NCBI RefSeq assembly: GCF_020024835.1
Contig: NZ_JAHHTD010000053.1
Location: forward strand, 1-6,474
Origin: Campylobacter sp.
Lineage (GTDB): Bacteria > Campylobacterota > Campylobacteria > Campylobacterales > Campylobacteraceae
Length of the DNA stretch: 6,474 nucleotides
Direction of reading: 5' to 3'
The position numbers were made by a program, and so were the translations under genes. The first letter of the stretch is position 1, and each line of letters begins with the position of its first letter. The notes below the pieces were generated by a model that saw only the letters and a list, made by a program, of their open reading frames with translations, was not told the origin of the DNA and ran no database searches. Of this stretch, positions 6,018-6,474 are shown one piece after another.

Positions 6018-6474
6018 TTTTTTTTGTTTTATTAGGGCTTGCTGTAGGTTCTTTTGTTAATGTAGTTATTTTTAGAACTATACACAATAAAAGCATTGTT
6101 ACTCCAAGATCTCATTGTCTAAAATGCAACAAAACCTTAAAAATCTTTCACTTGATTCCTTTAATTTCTTTTGTTTTTTTAAAAGGAAAATGTTTTTTTT
6201 GCAAGGAAAAGATTTCTTTTATTTACCCATTAAATGAATTTTTTTGCGCTTGTTTATTTATTTTGGCTTTTTTGCTTTATGGTGATGATTTTTTCAAAGT
6301 TTTAATTTTTTCACTTATTCTTAGTATATTTTTGATACTTTCTTTGATGGATTATTATCTTAAAGCAGTTAGTGAAATTTGGCTTTGGATATTGTTTATT
6401 TTAGCTTTTATTTTTGATTTTATTTCTAATGAAAATTTAAATATTTTAAACCTTGAAGAAAGTTTTGTATTTAG
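6014..6474 (+). CDS. Prepilin peptidase (type IV leader peptidase, A24 family), 5' part only
   Basis: Prepilin peptidases are inner-membrane aspartyl proteases that cut the short leader of type IV pilins and of pilin-like pseudopilins, and many also N-methylate the new N terminus. The 153 codons visible start with GLAVGSFVNVVIFR (8-21, first membrane segment) and the block PRSHCLKC (31-38). This leads to IPLISFVFLKGKCFFC (48-63) and ISFIYPLNEF (67-76), the two-CxxC cytoplasmic domain of PilD-type enzymes with cysteines 35, 38, 60 and 63. Further membrane segments follow at about 77-89, 94-112 and 121-136. D113 in SLMDYYLKAVSE fits the first catalytic aspartate, although the usual Pro-Asp after it reads SE (120-121). 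The second, GxGD, aspartate would lie outside the window. Its ATG overlaps the uppS stop (ATGA). The Shine-Dalgarno is weak, suggesting reliance on coupling to uppS translation. In Campylobacter the likely substrates are pseudopilins of the DNA-uptake (Cts) system, which is inference. A T8 run lies within codons 2-4. Confidence 0.9.
   Translation, partial: MIFFVLLGLAVGSFVNVVIFRTIHNKSIVTPRSHCLKCNKTLKIFHLIPLISFVFLKGKCFFCKEKISFIYPLNEFFCACLFILAFLLYGDDFFKVLIFSLILSIFLILSLMDYYLKAVSEIWLWILFILAFIFDFISNENLNILNLEESFVF

Noticed and set aside
6014..6025. T8 run at codons 2-4 of the prepilin peptidase as a phase-variation switch
   Set aside because: Campylobacter phase variation mostly uses long G/C runs. 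T8 is commonplace in this composition, and the frame is intact.
1..6474. A novel defence, mobile or secretion system
   Set aside because: All but one of the genes belong to recognised core families in a conserved order. There are no integrase, transposase, repeat array, tRNA-flanking site or composition shifts.

Overview
The window looks like core chromosome of a thermophilic Campylobacter, most likely a jejuni/lari-group species. The evidence is the very low GC content, the A/T-rich codon use, extended -10 promoters without a clear -35, and the gene order fliP <-> glmU-coaBC-hypothetical-uppS-prepilin peptidase, which I recall from Campylobacter jejuni. The placement of pabB directly behind fliP differs from the C. 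jejuni arrangement as I remember it and may point to the C. lari side of the genus. The species call is inference only.

Left part, minus strand (1-2083). fliP (2083-1349) encodes the FliP subunit of the flagellar type III export gate and begins with a TTG codon. It is followed after 42 bases by a long reading frame (1306 to the left edge), which is the chorismate-binding subunit of aminodeoxychorismate synthase (PabB). This frame continues without a stop into the start of a PabC-like aminotransferase class IV domain, so it is probably a bifunctional PabB-PabC protein cut off by the window edge.

Middle (2084-2274). A 191-base divergent intergenic region carries back-to-back candidate promoters, each with a TGn-TAAAAT extended -10, one for fliP and one for the rightward operon.

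Right part, plus strand (2275-6474). Five tightly packed genes form what looks like one translationally coupled operon: glmU (UDP-GlcNAc synthesis), coaBC (coenzyme A synthesis), an uncharacterised 206-residue protein with a GTG start, uppS (undecaprenyl diphosphate synthesis), and a prepilin peptidase gene that runs off the right edge. Three of the four junctions are overlaps of 1 to 4 bases and the fourth is a 4-base gap. Three products feed envelope building: GlmU uses acetyl-CoA, whose CoA derives from the CoaBC pathway, and makes UDP-GlcNAc, while UppS makes the lipid carrier on which wall and glycan precursors are assembled.

I found no mobile elements, CRISPR arrays, tRNA or rRNA genes, no long poly-G phase-variable tracts and no convincing terminator. 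The region reads as ordinary conserved core genome. The main open questions are the unnamed gene, genus-type deviations in otherwise invariant active-site motifs of UppS and CoaBC, and the PabB-PabC fusion next to fliP.
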